A stretch of DNA of 59,954 nucleotides from Segetibacter sp. (GTDB taxonomy: Bacteria > Bacteroidota > Bacteroidia > Chitinophagales > Chitinophagaceae): contig JAQBNO010000174.1 in NCBI GenBank assembly GCA_028288485.1, positions 1 to 59,954 on the forward strand, in the 5' to 3' direction. The position numbers and the translations under genes were made by a program. This document shows positions 46,841 to 56,386 of the stretch, one piece after another; within the stretch, counting starts at the first letter, position 1; each line of letters begins with the position of its first letter. A model generated the notes under the pieces. It saw nothing but the letters and a program-made list of their open reading frames with translations, had not been told where the DNA came from and made no database searches.

Positions 46841-48238
46841 ATGCAAGTTGCCGCAAATGAAACTACGTCGAATATATCGGTAAAGGGTTCCGGAAATCTT
46901 TTGGGTATTTCTTTAATAGCCGCCCTTGCCGGTTTTATTTTCGGATTCGATACGGTCGTTATATCCGGGGCTAATCTACCCATAAAAGAGCTTTGGCATA
47001 CTTCTCCGTGGTTTCACGGTTTTTTCATTATGTCTATGGCGCTATGGGGCACGGTTGTGGGCGCATTGTTTGGCGGCATTCCTACCGAAATATATGGACG
47101 AAAAAAAGTATTGTTGTGGATTGGTGTTCTCTTTAGTGTTTCCGCTATAGGCTCCGCATTGGCTCCGGGTCCGTATTCTTTTTCATTTTTCCGTTTTATT
47201 GGTGGTTTAGGTATAGGTGTTTCTTCTGTAGCAGCTCCAACTTATATCTCAGAAATTTCCACTCCTGCTACAAGAGGCCGGTTAGGAGCGATGTACCAGT
47301 TCAATATTGTTTTTGGAATACTGGTCGCTTTTCTCTCGAATTATTTCTTCGAGGGGATGGGTGGCGAAAACTCGTGGCGTTGGATGCTTGGGGTGATGGC
47401 TGTTCCCTCACTTATTTATACTGTAATGGTTGTAAGTATTCCGGAAAGTCCCCGCTGGTTAATAGCTAAGAAAAATGATCTGGCGGCTGCTGCCAGGGTT
47501 TTACTAAGGTTAGGAGTGTCAAATGTAGAAGAAGTTATCTCATCGGTTACAACAAGTATTAAGCACGAAACTTCAGCCGGCCACACTTCCGGATTTTTTA
47601 GTTCTAAATATAAAGCCATTCTCTGGCTGGCATTTATGGTTGCTTTTTTCAACCAGCTATCGGGCATCAATTTCATTTTGTATTATGCTCCCGAAATTCT
47701 CGAAAGGGCGGGTCTTGCTTCAAAAGAATCTCTCTTAAATTCAATAGCCATTGGTGGCACCAACCTTATTTTTACTTTCGTCGGACTTTACCTGATTGAT
47801 AAGGCCGGTAGAAAAACTTTACTAACCATCGGTTCATTCGGTTATATCCTCAGCCTTGCTATGGTTGCCTGGGCCTTTTATTCACATGCAACTCCAACAT
47901 TTTTATTGGTGTTTCTTTTGCTTTTCGTCGCTTCTCATGCTATAGGACAGGGTGCAGTCATCTGGGTATTCATATCCGAAATTTTTCCTAACAAAGTAAG
48001 GGCGACGGGGCAATCATTTGGAGCCAGCGTGCATTGGGTATTTGCGGCTCTTATCACACTTCTTACCCCTGTGTTTTTAGATTCGGAAAACGGAATTTTT
48101 AAAGAAAACCCGTGGCCGATATTCGCATTTTTTGCATTTATGATGTTATTGCAGCTTATATGGGTTTTGACCAGAGTTCCGGAAACGAAAGGCGTATCGC
48201 TTGAAGCCCTCGAAAGACAATTGGTAAAGGAGAATTAA
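46841..48238 (+). CDS. Sugar porter family MFS transporter
   Basis: 465 residues, 12 membrane helices. Sugar-porter marks: GFIFGFDTVVISGA in helix 1, YGRKK after helix 2, PESPRWLI before the central loop, QLSGINFILYYAP in helix 7, DKAGRKTL after helix 8 and VPETKG at the end. Proton-coupled inner-membrane uptake of a mono- or small oligosaccharide. It precedes a ROK kinase on the same strand, so uptake and phosphorylation are likely linked. Confidence 0.93.
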   Translation: MQVAANETTSNISVKGSGNLLGISLIAALAGFIFGFDTVVISGANLPIKELWHTSPWFHGFFIMSMALWGTVVGALFGGIPTEIYGRKKVLLWIGVLFSVSAIGSALAPGPYSFSFFRFIGGLGIGVSSVAAPTYISEISTPATRGRLGAMYQFNIVFGILVAFLSNYFFEGMGGENSWRWMLGVMAVPSLIYTVMVVSIPESPRWLIAKKNDLAAAARVLLRLGVSNVEEVISSVTTSIKHETSAGHTSGFFSSKYKAILWLAFMVAFFNQLSGINFILYYAPEILERAGLASKESLLNSIAIGGTNLIFTFVGLYLIDKAGRKTLLTIGSFGYILSLAMVAWAFYSHATPTFLLVFLLLFVASHAIGQGAVIWVFISEIFPNKVRATGQSFGASVHWVFAALITLLTPVFLDSENGIFKENPWPIFAFFAFMMLLQLIWVLTRVPETKGVSLEALERQLVKEN

Positions 48239-48305
48239 AAGATCACTCATTTTCTGCTATTGCATTTAAAATTGGAAATGGTTTTTTGAAATCCTGGATC
48301 TGTAC

Positions 48306-48383
48306 CAAAACCGGTTCACTTTTTAACCTCGCTATATCCTTGTTGAATGATCGTTCCCGCTTCAGCGGGTGTACGTTCATCGG
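48306..48383 (-). repeat. Dispersed REP-like repeat, copy R17 (short stem)
   Basis: Read on the - strand: GATGAACGTACACCCGCTGAAGCGGGAACGATCATTC, then GAACCGGTTTTGG. The stem CCCGC/GCGGG replaces the longer one of other copies, while the flanks GATGAACG and AACGAT are kept. Confidence 0.7.
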
Positions 48384-48522
48384 CAAATCGTTAACATCTT
48401 TTATCGCATTATGATAAAAGTACACGGTACATATTTATGCTGAAGCTGTTGCAATAAAAAAGAGGTAAAGTTGTTCTGCTTATAATTCGGCGGGAAGCTT
48501 GATAACTAAAAACAATAAAAAA

Positions 48523-49440
48523 ATGAAAGCGTGGGGCATCGACTTGGGAGGTACGAAAATCGAATGTGTCGTTTTGGATACGGCTGATAATTTGAAAACC
48601 ATCTTACGTAAACGTATACCTACAGAATCGTATAAAGGGTATGAGCACATATTGGTTCAAATAAAAAAGCTGGTAGATTTAGTAGCAGAGGAGTTGGGTG
48701 AGTTGCCTGTAAGAATTGGTTTTGCCACCCCAGGAGTACTCGAGCCGGAGACCGGTAAAATGAAAAATTGCAATACGGTTTGCATGAATGGTAAGCCGAT
48801 GCACAACGATATTGTAACAGTGCTAGGTGTGCCGGTAAAATTAGCCAACGATGCCAACTGTTTTGCCCTGGCAGAAACACTGATGGGGGCAGGTAAGAAT
48901 TATCCGGCAGCAGAAGTTGTATTCGGGGTGATCATGGGAACCGGAGTAGGAGGTGGGCTTGTTGTGCATGGAAAAATAATTAATGGTCAACATGGAATTG
49001 GCGGAGAATGGGGACATAATATACTCGAAGAGAATGGCGAGTTATGTTATTGCGGTAAGAAAGGTTGTGTAGAAATGGTAATCGCGGGTCCGGCCCTCGA
49101 AAGATTTTACGGGGTAAGAAGTGGCCAGGAACTTAAGCTCAGTCAAATTTTGCAAAACCATTTGTTGGGCGCCGATCCAACTGCAACAGCAACTATTGAC
49201 CGTTTGTTAGAAAGCTATGGCAGGGCAATATCTACACTTGTTAATGTGTTGGATCCCGGTTTAATTGTAATTGGTGGAGGTGTTGGAAATATTGACCTAC
49301 TGTACACCGAAGGTTACGAGCGAATTAAAAAGTATGTTTTCAATAACGGTGAACTAACAACGCCCATCTGCAAGCCGGTATTAGGTGACAGTGCAGGAGT
49401 TTTCGGTGCGGCTCTACTATGGAACGAAGAAAATAATTAG
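48523..49440 (+). CDS. ROK family sugar kinase
   Basis: 305 residues from ATG 48523 (MKAWGIDLGGTK); an in-frame TTG 8 codons earlier is ignored. DLGGTK ATP loop (7-12), ATPGVLEP, NDANCFALAE with the catalytic Asp, and the ROK zinc site GHNILEENGELCYCGKKGC. Glucokinase- or fructokinase-type; the exact sugar is not clear. Probably phosphorylates the sugar brought in by the MFS transporter. Confidence 0.92.
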   Translation: MKAWGIDLGGTKIECVVLDTADNLKTILRKRIPTESYKGYEHILVQIKKLVDLVAEELGELPVRIGFATPGVLEPETGKMKNCNTVCMNGKPMHNDIVTVLGVPVKLANDANCFALAETLMGAGKNYPAAEVVFGVIMGTGVGGGLVVHGKIINGQHGIGGEWGHNILEENGELCYCGKKGCVEMVIAGPALERFYGVRSGQELKLSQILQNHLLGADPTATATIDRLLESYGRAISTLVNVLDPGLIVIGGGVGNIDLLYTEGYERIKKYVFNNGELTTPICKPVLGDSAGVFGAALLWNEENN

Positions 49441-49537
49441 TAATAAAATATCTTACCTGGCAGTATAAATAAGATTAGCAGGATTGGTTCTTCAAAAAAA
49501 GTGACTACAAGTAAGTATTCACTTCTAATTTTACGCC

Positions 49538-49924
49538 ATGAAGTACTCAAATTATTTGGGAGCTATAGCTGCAGTGGCATTGATATATAGTTGCTTTATT
49601 CCCTGGGTGTACATTGAGCCTATTCAAAGCACCATTACAGGTTTCAATACAGCATCTACAAATTTTGGCCTTCCCGGAGCTCTGCATGTATTCTTTTCCG
49701 CGGTAGCTTTTGTTCTTTTTTTGGTTCCGCAAATCTGGGCGAAGCGTACCAATGTTTTAATCGTTACCTTAAATTTCGCCTGGGCTATCCGCAATTACAT
49801 AATAATATCCCGCTGCGAACTTGGTGAATGTCCGGAAAAGAAATTAGGAATTTACGCGATGATTCTTTTTTCTCTCTTCATGTTAGTAATGGCCTTGCTT
49901 CCAAAAGTAAAATTAAGCGAGTAG
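49538..49924 (+). CDS. Small four-helix membrane protein, function unknown
   Basis: 128 residues, four membrane segments (about 7-25, 47-66, 72-90, 104-122), with CELGECPEKK between helices 3 and 4. No family named. It follows the ROK gene by 97 bases. Confidence 0.7.
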   Translation: MKYSNYLGAIAAVALIYSCFIPWVYIEPIQSTITGFNTASTNFGLPGALHVFFSAVAFVLFLVPQIWAKRTNVLIVTLNFAWAIRNYIIISRCELGECPEKKLGIYAMILFSLFMLVMALLPKVKLSE

Positions 49925-50449
49925 GCAAACTTAAAAGCCACAGAAATAACAACGTTTTGAGTAGTTGCCGGGCGCCAAAAAAATGAGTTCGTATTATCGG
50001 CAATTTGAAATGATTGAACGCTAATTATCCCAACTCTTAAATTATTCCCAATCCGGGAAAATATAAAATAGTAAAATTTGTTACGGATAAGGGTGTTACA
50101 AAATGAATAAACGCGGTCTAATCGTTACAGTAATGAAAACAAGCCGCTTGTAAATAATTCTACTTCTTACACGGTAACGATCAAAAATTTTCATTTACTT
50201 TTCTTAAACCCGGTATTCACACAGAAGTTGTATTGGAGCACTGTTATCAAACAGCTTTAATCCCGGTTTAGGTGTCTCTGGTTCTCGAATTTTTTGCATT
50301 TGTCGATAATGGTTGTGAAATTGCAGTCTCTTGATTTATTAAAACATCCGCTGCTTCTTAAGGCACCACCCTAATGTACACATGTAAAAAAGCTGTTTAT
50401 ATTTTTTAACGAGGTGTTTAAATAAAGCCTGGAGATGCAGCGATTTGCG
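49925..50449. other. Non-coding stretch before repeat R18
   Basis: About 525 bases with no gene, hairpin or repeat that I could recognise. Convergent region between 49924 and the - strand YceI gene. Confidence 0.4.
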
Positions 50450-50573
50450 TATGAACGAAATGCGACCCTTCGGCTTTGCCCAGCGTTAACTGCTACGCTC
50501 AGTTCAATTCATAACTAAAAAGTTGAACTGAGCGTAGCAACGATGATGGGCTTGAAAAACAAATGCCTGTATC
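50450..50573 (+). repeat. Dispersed REP-like repeat, long form, copy R18 with perfect stem
   Basis: GATGAACG-type start (here TATGAACG), CCCTTCGGC, then a perfect 16-base inverted repeat (50492-50507 and 50523-50538, sequence GCTACGCTCAGTTCAA) with a 15-base loop, then AACGATGATGGGCTTGAAAA and TGCCTGTATC. Best preserved hairpin of the family. Confidence 0.9.
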
Positions 50574-50607
50574 AAAAAAAATAAACAGCTTGAGAAAAAA
50601 ACCGGAA

Positions 50608-51192
50608 TTACTTCGCCTGGTTAAACTCTAATTTCAAGTCCAGGGTAATGTCTTTACCTACTGTGGCTCCACCCGCTTCTGTTAACTTATTCCACTTTAA
50701 ATTGTAATCGAAACGGTCAATCACTGAAGTAGCTTTAAAACCTGTTTTGGTGTTGCCGTAACCGTCTTTTGCAGTTCCGCCGTACACCACATCAAACTTC
50801 ACCGGCTTCGTTACATCACGCATTGTGAGGTTGCCATACAATGCATATTTATTACCTGAAAGTTTCTTGAAAGATGTGCTTTTAAATGTTATAACCGGGT
50901 ATTTTTCTGCATTAAAAAAATCGTCCCCTTTCAGGTGATTATCACGCATATCGTTATCGGTATTGATGCTATTAACATCGATATTGAAATTGATGGCAGC
51001 ATCAGTAAAATCGGGTTTGGCTGATGTAAATGAACCAGTAAACTTTTTAAATGCACCCTCAACTTCAGAGATCACCAGGTGACTTACAGAAAATTTTACA
51101 GAAGAATGTACGTTATCAACATTCCACTTTGTTTGGGCAAAAGATGCGGTTGAAACCAGGGCAATAGCTGCGAGAATAAACAATTTTTTCAT
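50608..51192 (-). CDS. YceI-family periplasmic lipid-binding-like protein
   Basis: 194 residues from the ATG giving MKKLFILAAIALVSTASFAQ, a signal peptide; 28 upstream codons are not signal-like. YceI lipocalin-like fold: WNVDNVHSSVKFSVSHL at the start, DNHLKGDDFFNAEKYPVITF in the middle and GKDITLDLKLEF at the end. Binds polyprenyl chains in known structures. Single-gene unit. Confidence 0.93.
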   Translation of the reverse strand: MKKLFILAAIALVSTASFAQTKWNVDNVHSSVKFSVSHLVISEVEGAFKKFTGSFTSAKPDFTDAAINFNIDVNSINTDNDMRDNHLKGDDFFNAEKYPVITFKSTSFKKLSGNKYALYGNLTMRDVTKPVKFDVVYGGTAKDGYGNTKTGFKATSVIDRFDYNLKWNKLTEAGGATVGKDITLDLKLEFNQAK

Positions 51193-51330
51193 TTTCGGTA
51201 TAATTTGTTGTTGTTTGAAATGCAAACCTAACCAACTCTTATACTTTGAAAAATGACAAAGGTTAATAAATTCCATTGATGTAGATCAACGGAATTTATT
51301 AACCTGTTTTCCACTTGAATAGAAAAAGTT

Positions 51331-52464
51331 CTATTGGCAATCCATTGTACAAAACCGGCTGTATAGTTTTTCGTATACAGGGATAATGTTATTAATGTCG
51401 AACCTGCATGCCTGTTCGTAGGCATTTTGTTTAAAAGTGGCCAAAGTTTTGTCGTCCGCCAAAATCTCTATAGCATTCCTGCTCATGTCTGCCACATCGC
51501 CTACATTCGACAGGCAACCTGTTACACCATGAATATTTACTTCGGGTAAACCACCCGCATTTGTACTGATCACCGGCATGCTTGCTGCCATTGCCTCAAG
51601 CGCCGCCAGTCCAAAGCTTTCATATTCCGAAGGCAGTATGAACAGGTCGCTCACCACTAAAATTTCTTCCATTTGCTCCTGCTTGCCTAAAAAACGGACG
51701 TCTTCAGCAACACCGTATTCTTTTACCAGATCTTCCATTACAGGTCGTTCGGGCCCATCGCCAACCATCAGTAATTTTGCCGGCATCTGCTTTCTTACCT
51801 CCGCGAAAACACGCACTACATCCTGCACTCTTTTTACCCGTCTGAAATTTGATGCATGCACTAAAATCCGTTCGCCATTCGGCGCAATTACCCTTCGAAA
51901 AGCGTCGATCGGCTTTTTGCTAAACCTTGCAACGTCTACAAAATTGTGAATTACATCTATTTCTTTGGTAATAGCAAAAGACCTGAATGTTTCCATACGC
52001 AGGTTGTCGCTCACCGCGGTGATCGCGTCGCTTTCATTGATGCTGAAAGTAACAACCGGGGCATAGGTTTTGTCTTTTCCCACCAGCGTGATGTCCGTTC
52101 CGTGAAGCGTAGTTATCACAGGTATTTTTCTTCCTACTTTCGCAACAATTTGTTTTGCCATATAAGCCGCAGATGCATGCGGAATAGCATAGTGCACATG
52201 TAGCAGGTCGAGATTATGATTAAGTATTACATCAACCATCGTACTCGATAATGCCACCTCGTAAGGCGGGTAGTCGAACAGCGGGTAAGTGGGGACACGA
52301 ACTTCATGATAATAGATATTTGCACTGAAAACATTCAGCCTTACTGGCTGCTGGTAGGTGATAAAGTGCACAGAATGACCTTTATCAGCAAGGGCCTTTC
52401 CTAATTCGGTGGCGAGAACGCCACTTCCCCCAAAAGTGGGGTAGCAAACAATACCTATACGCAT
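51331..52464 (-). CDS. bshA: BshA: N-acetyl-alpha-D-glucosaminyl L-malate synthase
   Basis: 377 residues, GT4 (GT-B) fold. CYPTFGGSGVLATELG at the N-terminus, HVHYAIPHASAAYMAK near 95, TTLHGTDITLVG near 120 and the GT4 motif LPSEYESFGLAALEAMA near 280 follow BshA closely. It joins UDP-GlcNAc and L-malate, the first step of bacillithiol synthesis. BshB/C are not in the window. Confidence 0.92.
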   Translation of the reverse strand: MRIGIVCYPTFGGSGVLATELGKALADKGHSVHFITYQQPVRLNVFSANIYYHEVRVPTYPLFDYPPYEVALSSTMVDVILNHNLDLLHVHYAIPHASAAYMAKQIVAKVGRKIPVITTLHGTDITLVGKDKTYAPVVTFSINESDAITAVSDNLRMETFRSFAITKEIDVIHNFVDVARFSKKPIDAFRRVIAPNGERILVHASNFRRVKRVQDVVRVFAEVRKQMPAKLLMVGDGPERPVMEDLVKEYGVAEDVRFLGKQEQMEEILVVSDLFILPSEYESFGLAALEAMAASMPVISTNAGGLPEVNIHGVTGCLSNVGDVADMSRNAIEILADDKTLATFKQNAYEQACRFDINNIIPVYEKLYSRFCTMDCQ

Positions 52465-52489
52465 TTTAGCGGTTGGTTTTTTATGTTAT

Positions 52490-52590
52490 TACAAAGTCAT
52501 CCCTTTTGGGACCGGTATCCCCGTGCTACTCATCTTTTCTTGCCCGCCAGGAGGAATCCCTTCGGACGGGCGACGCACTCTTGCACGGGG
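52490..52590 (-). repeat. Dispersed REP-like repeat, copy R19 (variant head)
   Basis: CCTTTTGGGACCGGTATCC body end, then TTGCCCGCCAGGAGGAATCC and GGACGGGCGACGCACTCTTG. The head has a different stem (CCCGCC/GGACGGG) but keeps GCGACGCACTCTTG. Divergent region between bshA and the pseudogene. Confidence 0.6.
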
Positions 52591-52736
52591 AATAAATTGC
52601 AACTCTTTCTCATATTCAATCTACTTTCTATCTGCAATTTGGTGCAAGTAACAATAAATTCCGGTATTAGTTTATCGAATAATAACAATCGGGGCAGTAA
52701 ATAACATTTGCTTAATTTACCGCACAAAGTTTTTTA

Positions 52737-53831
52737 ATGCGAAAATTATTAGTGGCTGTCACCTTGATCCCTTTTTTTCACAGGCTCAAAACCCTGATTC
52801 TGTTTTACCAGGAGCATTACTAACGAAATTTTGGTAAACGTGACGGCTTTCGAAAACCTGCATTATTTAACAAAAAAGATCGGCGGGCGGCTTGCAGGTT
52901 CTTCTCAAATGTCGAAAGCAGAAAACTGGGGTGCGACATCTTTACGCCAACTTCCGGCTAACACTGTTTATATGCAGCGTGCAGGGTTCCGCAAAGGGTA
53001 AGGGGTGGACAACATAAAACCGCAGTAATTAGCCTGGATGGAAAAAAGCAGCAACCTGCACTCGATGTGTAGCCCTTGGTAATTCGACGGTTAGAGGAAA
53101 AAAAGGAGTTACTGCCCACTTGATGACTGTTGCTTCTTTTGATGAACTGGAAAAGCGTAAGGATGAAGTAAAGGGAAAATTCGATTTTATAATTATAAGT
53201 TTAACCCCACCTACATGGTGCCGGCAAGAGCTTATAGAGAGTCGGTAGTATAGCGGTCATGCCGAGCAAGCCGGGCAGCGAAATATGGGGCAATAGGAGT
53301 GTTGGTGCGTTCTTTAACCGGGGCTACACACAATGATCCTACAATACCTGCAGTGTCGGTGGGACTTAAAGCTGCAGATTATTTATGGAATCCTGTAATA
53401 GCAACAGAAATGTGGTGATTTCGATGACAACAAGCGGTAAATTTTTACACCACGAACATAATGTGATTGCTGATCTAAAAGGCAGTGAAGCCTCTAAGGA
53501 GTTCATAACAATTGGTGTACACCCAGGATAGTTGGGATGTGAATGAAGGTGCGCACGACTTGGAACCGGCATTGTACAAGCAATGGAGGTTTTACGGCTA
53601 CTGAAAGTCCTAGGATACAAACCCAAAAAAACAATTCGCATTGTTCTTTTTGCCAATGCGGAAAATGCCACACGTGGAGGTTTGAAACATGCAGAACAGG
53701 CGAAAGCCAATTACGAAAATCATCATTCACGAGGCGGTGTTTTTGAACCAGTGAACAAAAGAGCGCTTTTGCTCGAAGCCGTTAACATGGCTGCATTAAT
53801 TTACCTCGTCGATAAGGATGATTGTGAATAG
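52737..53831 (+). pseudogene. Decayed M28-family aminopeptidase gene
   Basis: Starts MRKLLVAVTLIPFF at ATG 52737 and is then broken by many frameshifts and stops. In three frames one can follow AFENLHYLTKKIGGRLAGSS, QMSKAENWGATSL, VTAHLMTVASFDELEKRKDE, GVLVRSLTGATHNDPTIP, NVIADLKGSEASKEFI and MEVLRLLKVLGYKPKKTIRI, then FANAENATRGGLKHAEQAKANYENH. This is the order of an M28 peptidase with a PA-type insert. The catalytic HLDSWD-type motif is disrupted, and most of the segment after NYENH is missing before a normal-looking C-terminus (KRALLLEAVNMAALIYLVDK). The last 82 codons (53583-53831) are open but are a fragment. Confidence 0.85.
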
Positions 53832-53911
53832 TGTCTTTGGTTTCACGTTTGACGACCTTCCCTGATGGCACGATTAATTTATATTTTTATAAAGGACATA
53901 AAAATTTGAAT

Positions 53912-54307
53912 ATGCGTAAAGCCACCACTATCATTATTACAATTGTAGTTATAGCACTTATAGGGTTCATTTATTGGCGCTACTTTTTTGTTTTCGCGGA
54001 GGGTACCAAAGCAGGTGTCTTGAATACTTTTCAAAAGAAAGGGTATATTTTCAAAACATATGAAGGCCAACTGATACAAAGCGGTTTTAGAGGAAGCCCT
54101 GGTACTGCCATCCAAAGTAACCAGTTCTCTTTTAGTGTTACAAATGAGAAAGTAGCGCAAAAATTAATGGAAAACAGTGGTAAAGACATGGAGCTGCATT
54201 ATAAGCGATATATAGGCGCTTTACCCTGGAGAGGAATGCAGGTGTTTATTATAGACAGTGTCTACAACATTAGTAACGCCAACAACTTTAATGGTGGTAA
54301 TCCTTAA
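53912..54307 (+). CDS. Membrane-anchored conserved-looking protein, function unknown
   Basis: 131 residues from ATG 53912 (MRKATTIIITIVVIALIGFIY), one N-terminal membrane segment. The rest (GTKAGVLNTFQKKGYIFKTYEGQLIQSGF ... VFIIDSVYNIS) fits a small Bacteroidota family with no real function known. The frame is open 27 codons upstream into the pseudogene tail; that part looks like non-coding sequence. Confidence 0.7.
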   Translation: MRKATTIIITIVVIALIGFIYWRYFFVFAEGTKAGVLNTFQKKGYIFKTYEGQLIQSGFRGSPGTAIQSNQFSFSVTNEKVAQKLMENSGKDMELHYKRYIGALPWRGMQVFIIDSVYNISNANNFNGGNP

Positions 54308-54321
54308 AAAGCAGGTCTGAT

Positions 54322-55023
54322 TTAAGAAGAATGGAGTAAGAATATAGCAAGCCTTTTATGAATGTCAGGTATTTGCTTTTTCCATTCACCAACTGATTTC
54401 GTAACGATACTTTCTGCAGGAGCAGTTATATCAACGGCAATACATAGTTGTGTCTGCGGTTTGCATGTTTCAGCCAGTTGTTTAATTAGCTGGTTATTAC
54501 GGTAGGGCGTTTCAATAAAGATCTGTGTACAATTCTTTTTTGCAGATTCATTTTCAAGCTCTTTTATAGCTGTTTTCCTTTCAAGATTATCTATTGGTAA
54601 GTATCCATTAAACTGGAATTTCTGTCCATTCATCCCGCTGGCCATTAGGGCCAATAAAATACTGCTTGGGCCGACTAATGGTTTTACTGTTGCCCCTGCC
54701 TTTTGTGCTGCATTCACCAGCAATTGCCCCGGATCTGCGACGCCCGGGCAACCCGCTTCGCTGATGATACCGATGTTCTTTCCCTGCTTTAGTAATTGCG
54801 TAAAAGATTGCTGAACCTCTTCTTCAGCCTTATGTATAGCAAACCACTGGTAATCATCGATCACCATTTCGCGCCACAGTATTTTCAGATAGCGGCGCGC
54901 TGTACGTTCATTCTCCACAAAAAATACCTGGCATTGCTTCACTGCGTCTAAAACATAAGAAGGAATAGTTGCGATTGCCTGTTCGTGGAGGAATGTGGGA
55001 ATGAGAAAAACGCTGCCGTTCAT
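54322..55023 (-). CDS. RsmI-like SAM-dependent methyltransferase (tetrapyrrole methylase fold)
   Basis: 233 residues. SAM-binding and family motifs: GIISEAGCPGVADPG near 85-100, VGPSSILLALMASGMNG near 118-133 and IFIETPYRNNQLI near 168. RsmI 2'-O-methylates C1402 of 16S rRNA; this short form lacks the usual C-terminal part and is a common Bacteroidota paralogue, so its own target may differ. Ends 14 bases before the end of the convergent 53912 gene. Confidence 0.85.
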   Translation of the reverse strand: MNGSVFLIPTFLHEQAIATIPSYVLDAVKQCQVFFVENERTARRYLKILWREMVIDDYQWFAIHKAEEEVQQSFTQLLKQGKNIGIISEAGCPGVADPGQLLVNAAQKAGATVKPLVGPSSILLALMASGMNGQKFQFNGYLPIDNLERKTAIKELENESAKKNCTQIFIETPYRNNQLIKQLAETCKPQTQLCIAVDITAPAESIVTKSVGEWKKQIPDIHKRLAIFLLHSS

Positions 55024-55493
55024 GTAGGTGAATTAGGAATTAGGAATTGAAGGACACTAATTTAAAATGAACGCAAATATGGAGTGTTTTTGACTTCGGA
55101 AATGGAAAATAGGAGAAAATCTTCTGGACGGGTTTTCGAAAGCTTTTCGTACCATCATCCTTACTTTTTCCAGTTCTTATCTTGCGACGATCCTTAAACT
55201 AATGCATCCATAATAAAAAGCAAGTAGGTATCAGTTTTGTCAGTATCATTTAAATGCCTGCATATTTATTAAGATTGCCACCAAATTTTATGAGTATAAC
55301 CGTAACTATGCACCCGTTAAAAGTAAAAATGTATCAATCCTGTCAAGAATTCGGACCGATGGAAGTTCAATTTCGTTTTCTAATTACCATTCTCTTAAAT
55401 AGCGATAAAGGATATATAAACAAAGAAAGTATATTGTTATTCTAAAAATCAATGTCACTTATTTTCATCTCACACTAAACCACCCCTATCCCC
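55024..55493. other. 470-base non-coding gap
   Basis: Divides two - strand genes. Holds a short AATTAGG tandem repeat (55030-55049). A + strand frame at 55254-55445 has no recognisable family. Nothing else seen. Confidence 0.4.
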
Positions 55494-56249
55494 TTAATCC
55501 TGGTTCTTCACCATACTCAAAGTCGCTGCAATTACCGAATAAGCAGGAGCTAACACCCAGCCTACTATCGGTATCAAATGCATCAGGTAGAACAATAGGC
55601 CATTAGCAATGGCGAGTCCTTTCCGTTTTCCAATAAAGTCGACACTTTCCGCAACGCTTAGCTTGTGACGTTCGCAACTATAATCGAGCATGGAAAATCC
55701 ATAATAGTAACATTCCAATAACAACGCGAAAACAGGAACGGCGAGGCCAACAACCGGGATGAATGAAAGAATGATAAAACATACTAAGTAAACCGATTGC
55801 CATAAAGTATTTCGAACAGCAATGCCAATTCCCCTGACAACATCTTTTAGCAATTGCGCCATATTGAAAGGGTAATCTTTGCCTTCTATGATCGCTTCTG
55901 TTTTTTCGCTTAACCATGCAAAAATGGGAGAGCCGACGATGAGCCATAAATATTTAAACAGCGAAAAGTAAAAAAGCATCAAAACGAGCCACAGCATCAT
56001 GCCGGCAAGGGTGAATAGAAACTGTGCAATGCTGCTACGCATACCTTCAACCCATCCCCGTACGCCGGTTTTTATGCTGATAAATTCTATAACAAAACTG
56101 GCGCTTTTGCCAAAAAAATACATGCTTACACAAAACATGATCATGTAGATAATGCCCGGAATTATTATCCATTTCCACAAATTATGGCGGCGGATAAAAG
56201 TATGCGCCTGCCCATACGACCTGATAGCAATTACAATGTCTTTAAGCAA
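55494..56249 (-). CDS. EI24-domain integral membrane protein
   Basis: 251 residues with about five membrane helices (33-53, 72-95, 105-125, 150-180, 215-245). EI24/CysZ-type marks: GSPIFAWLSEKTEAIIEGKDYPF, and LLECYYYGFSMLDYSCERHKLS. CysZ transports sulfate, but most Bacteroidota EI24 proteins are untested. Confidence 0.82.
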   Translation of the reverse strand: MLKDIVIAIRSYGQAHTFIRRHNLWKWIIIPGIIYMIMFCVSMYFFGKSASFVIEFISIKTGVRGWVEGMRSSIAQFLFTLAGMMLWLVLMLFYFSLFKYLWLIVGSPIFAWLSEKTEAIIEGKDYPFNMAQLLKDVVRGIGIAVRNTLWQSVYLVCFIILSFIPVVGLAVPVFALLLECYYYGFSMLDYSCERHKLSVAESVDFIGKRKGLAIANGLLFYLMHLIPIVGWVLAPAYSVIAATLSMVKNQD

Positions 56250-56386
56250 AAAAGTTTCTTTTTATGGTATAAATTTAGCCTCTTATTTTTACGCAGGCAT
56301 GATTAATATACTAAAACACAAGTAATTGGATCATCGAACTTTATAATTTTTTTGCATTGATACAACCGGACGGATTAATTAAAACG

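Noticed and set aside
48243-48425. 60-codon - strand open frame
   Set aside because: It is made mostly of repeat copy R17 and its stem; no family resemblance.
55030-55049. AATTAGG tandem repeat
   Set aside because: Only two to three units, outside genes; too short to argue for a function.
55254-55445. 63-codon + strand open frame
   Set aside because: No recognisable domain, no convincing start context, AT-rich gap.
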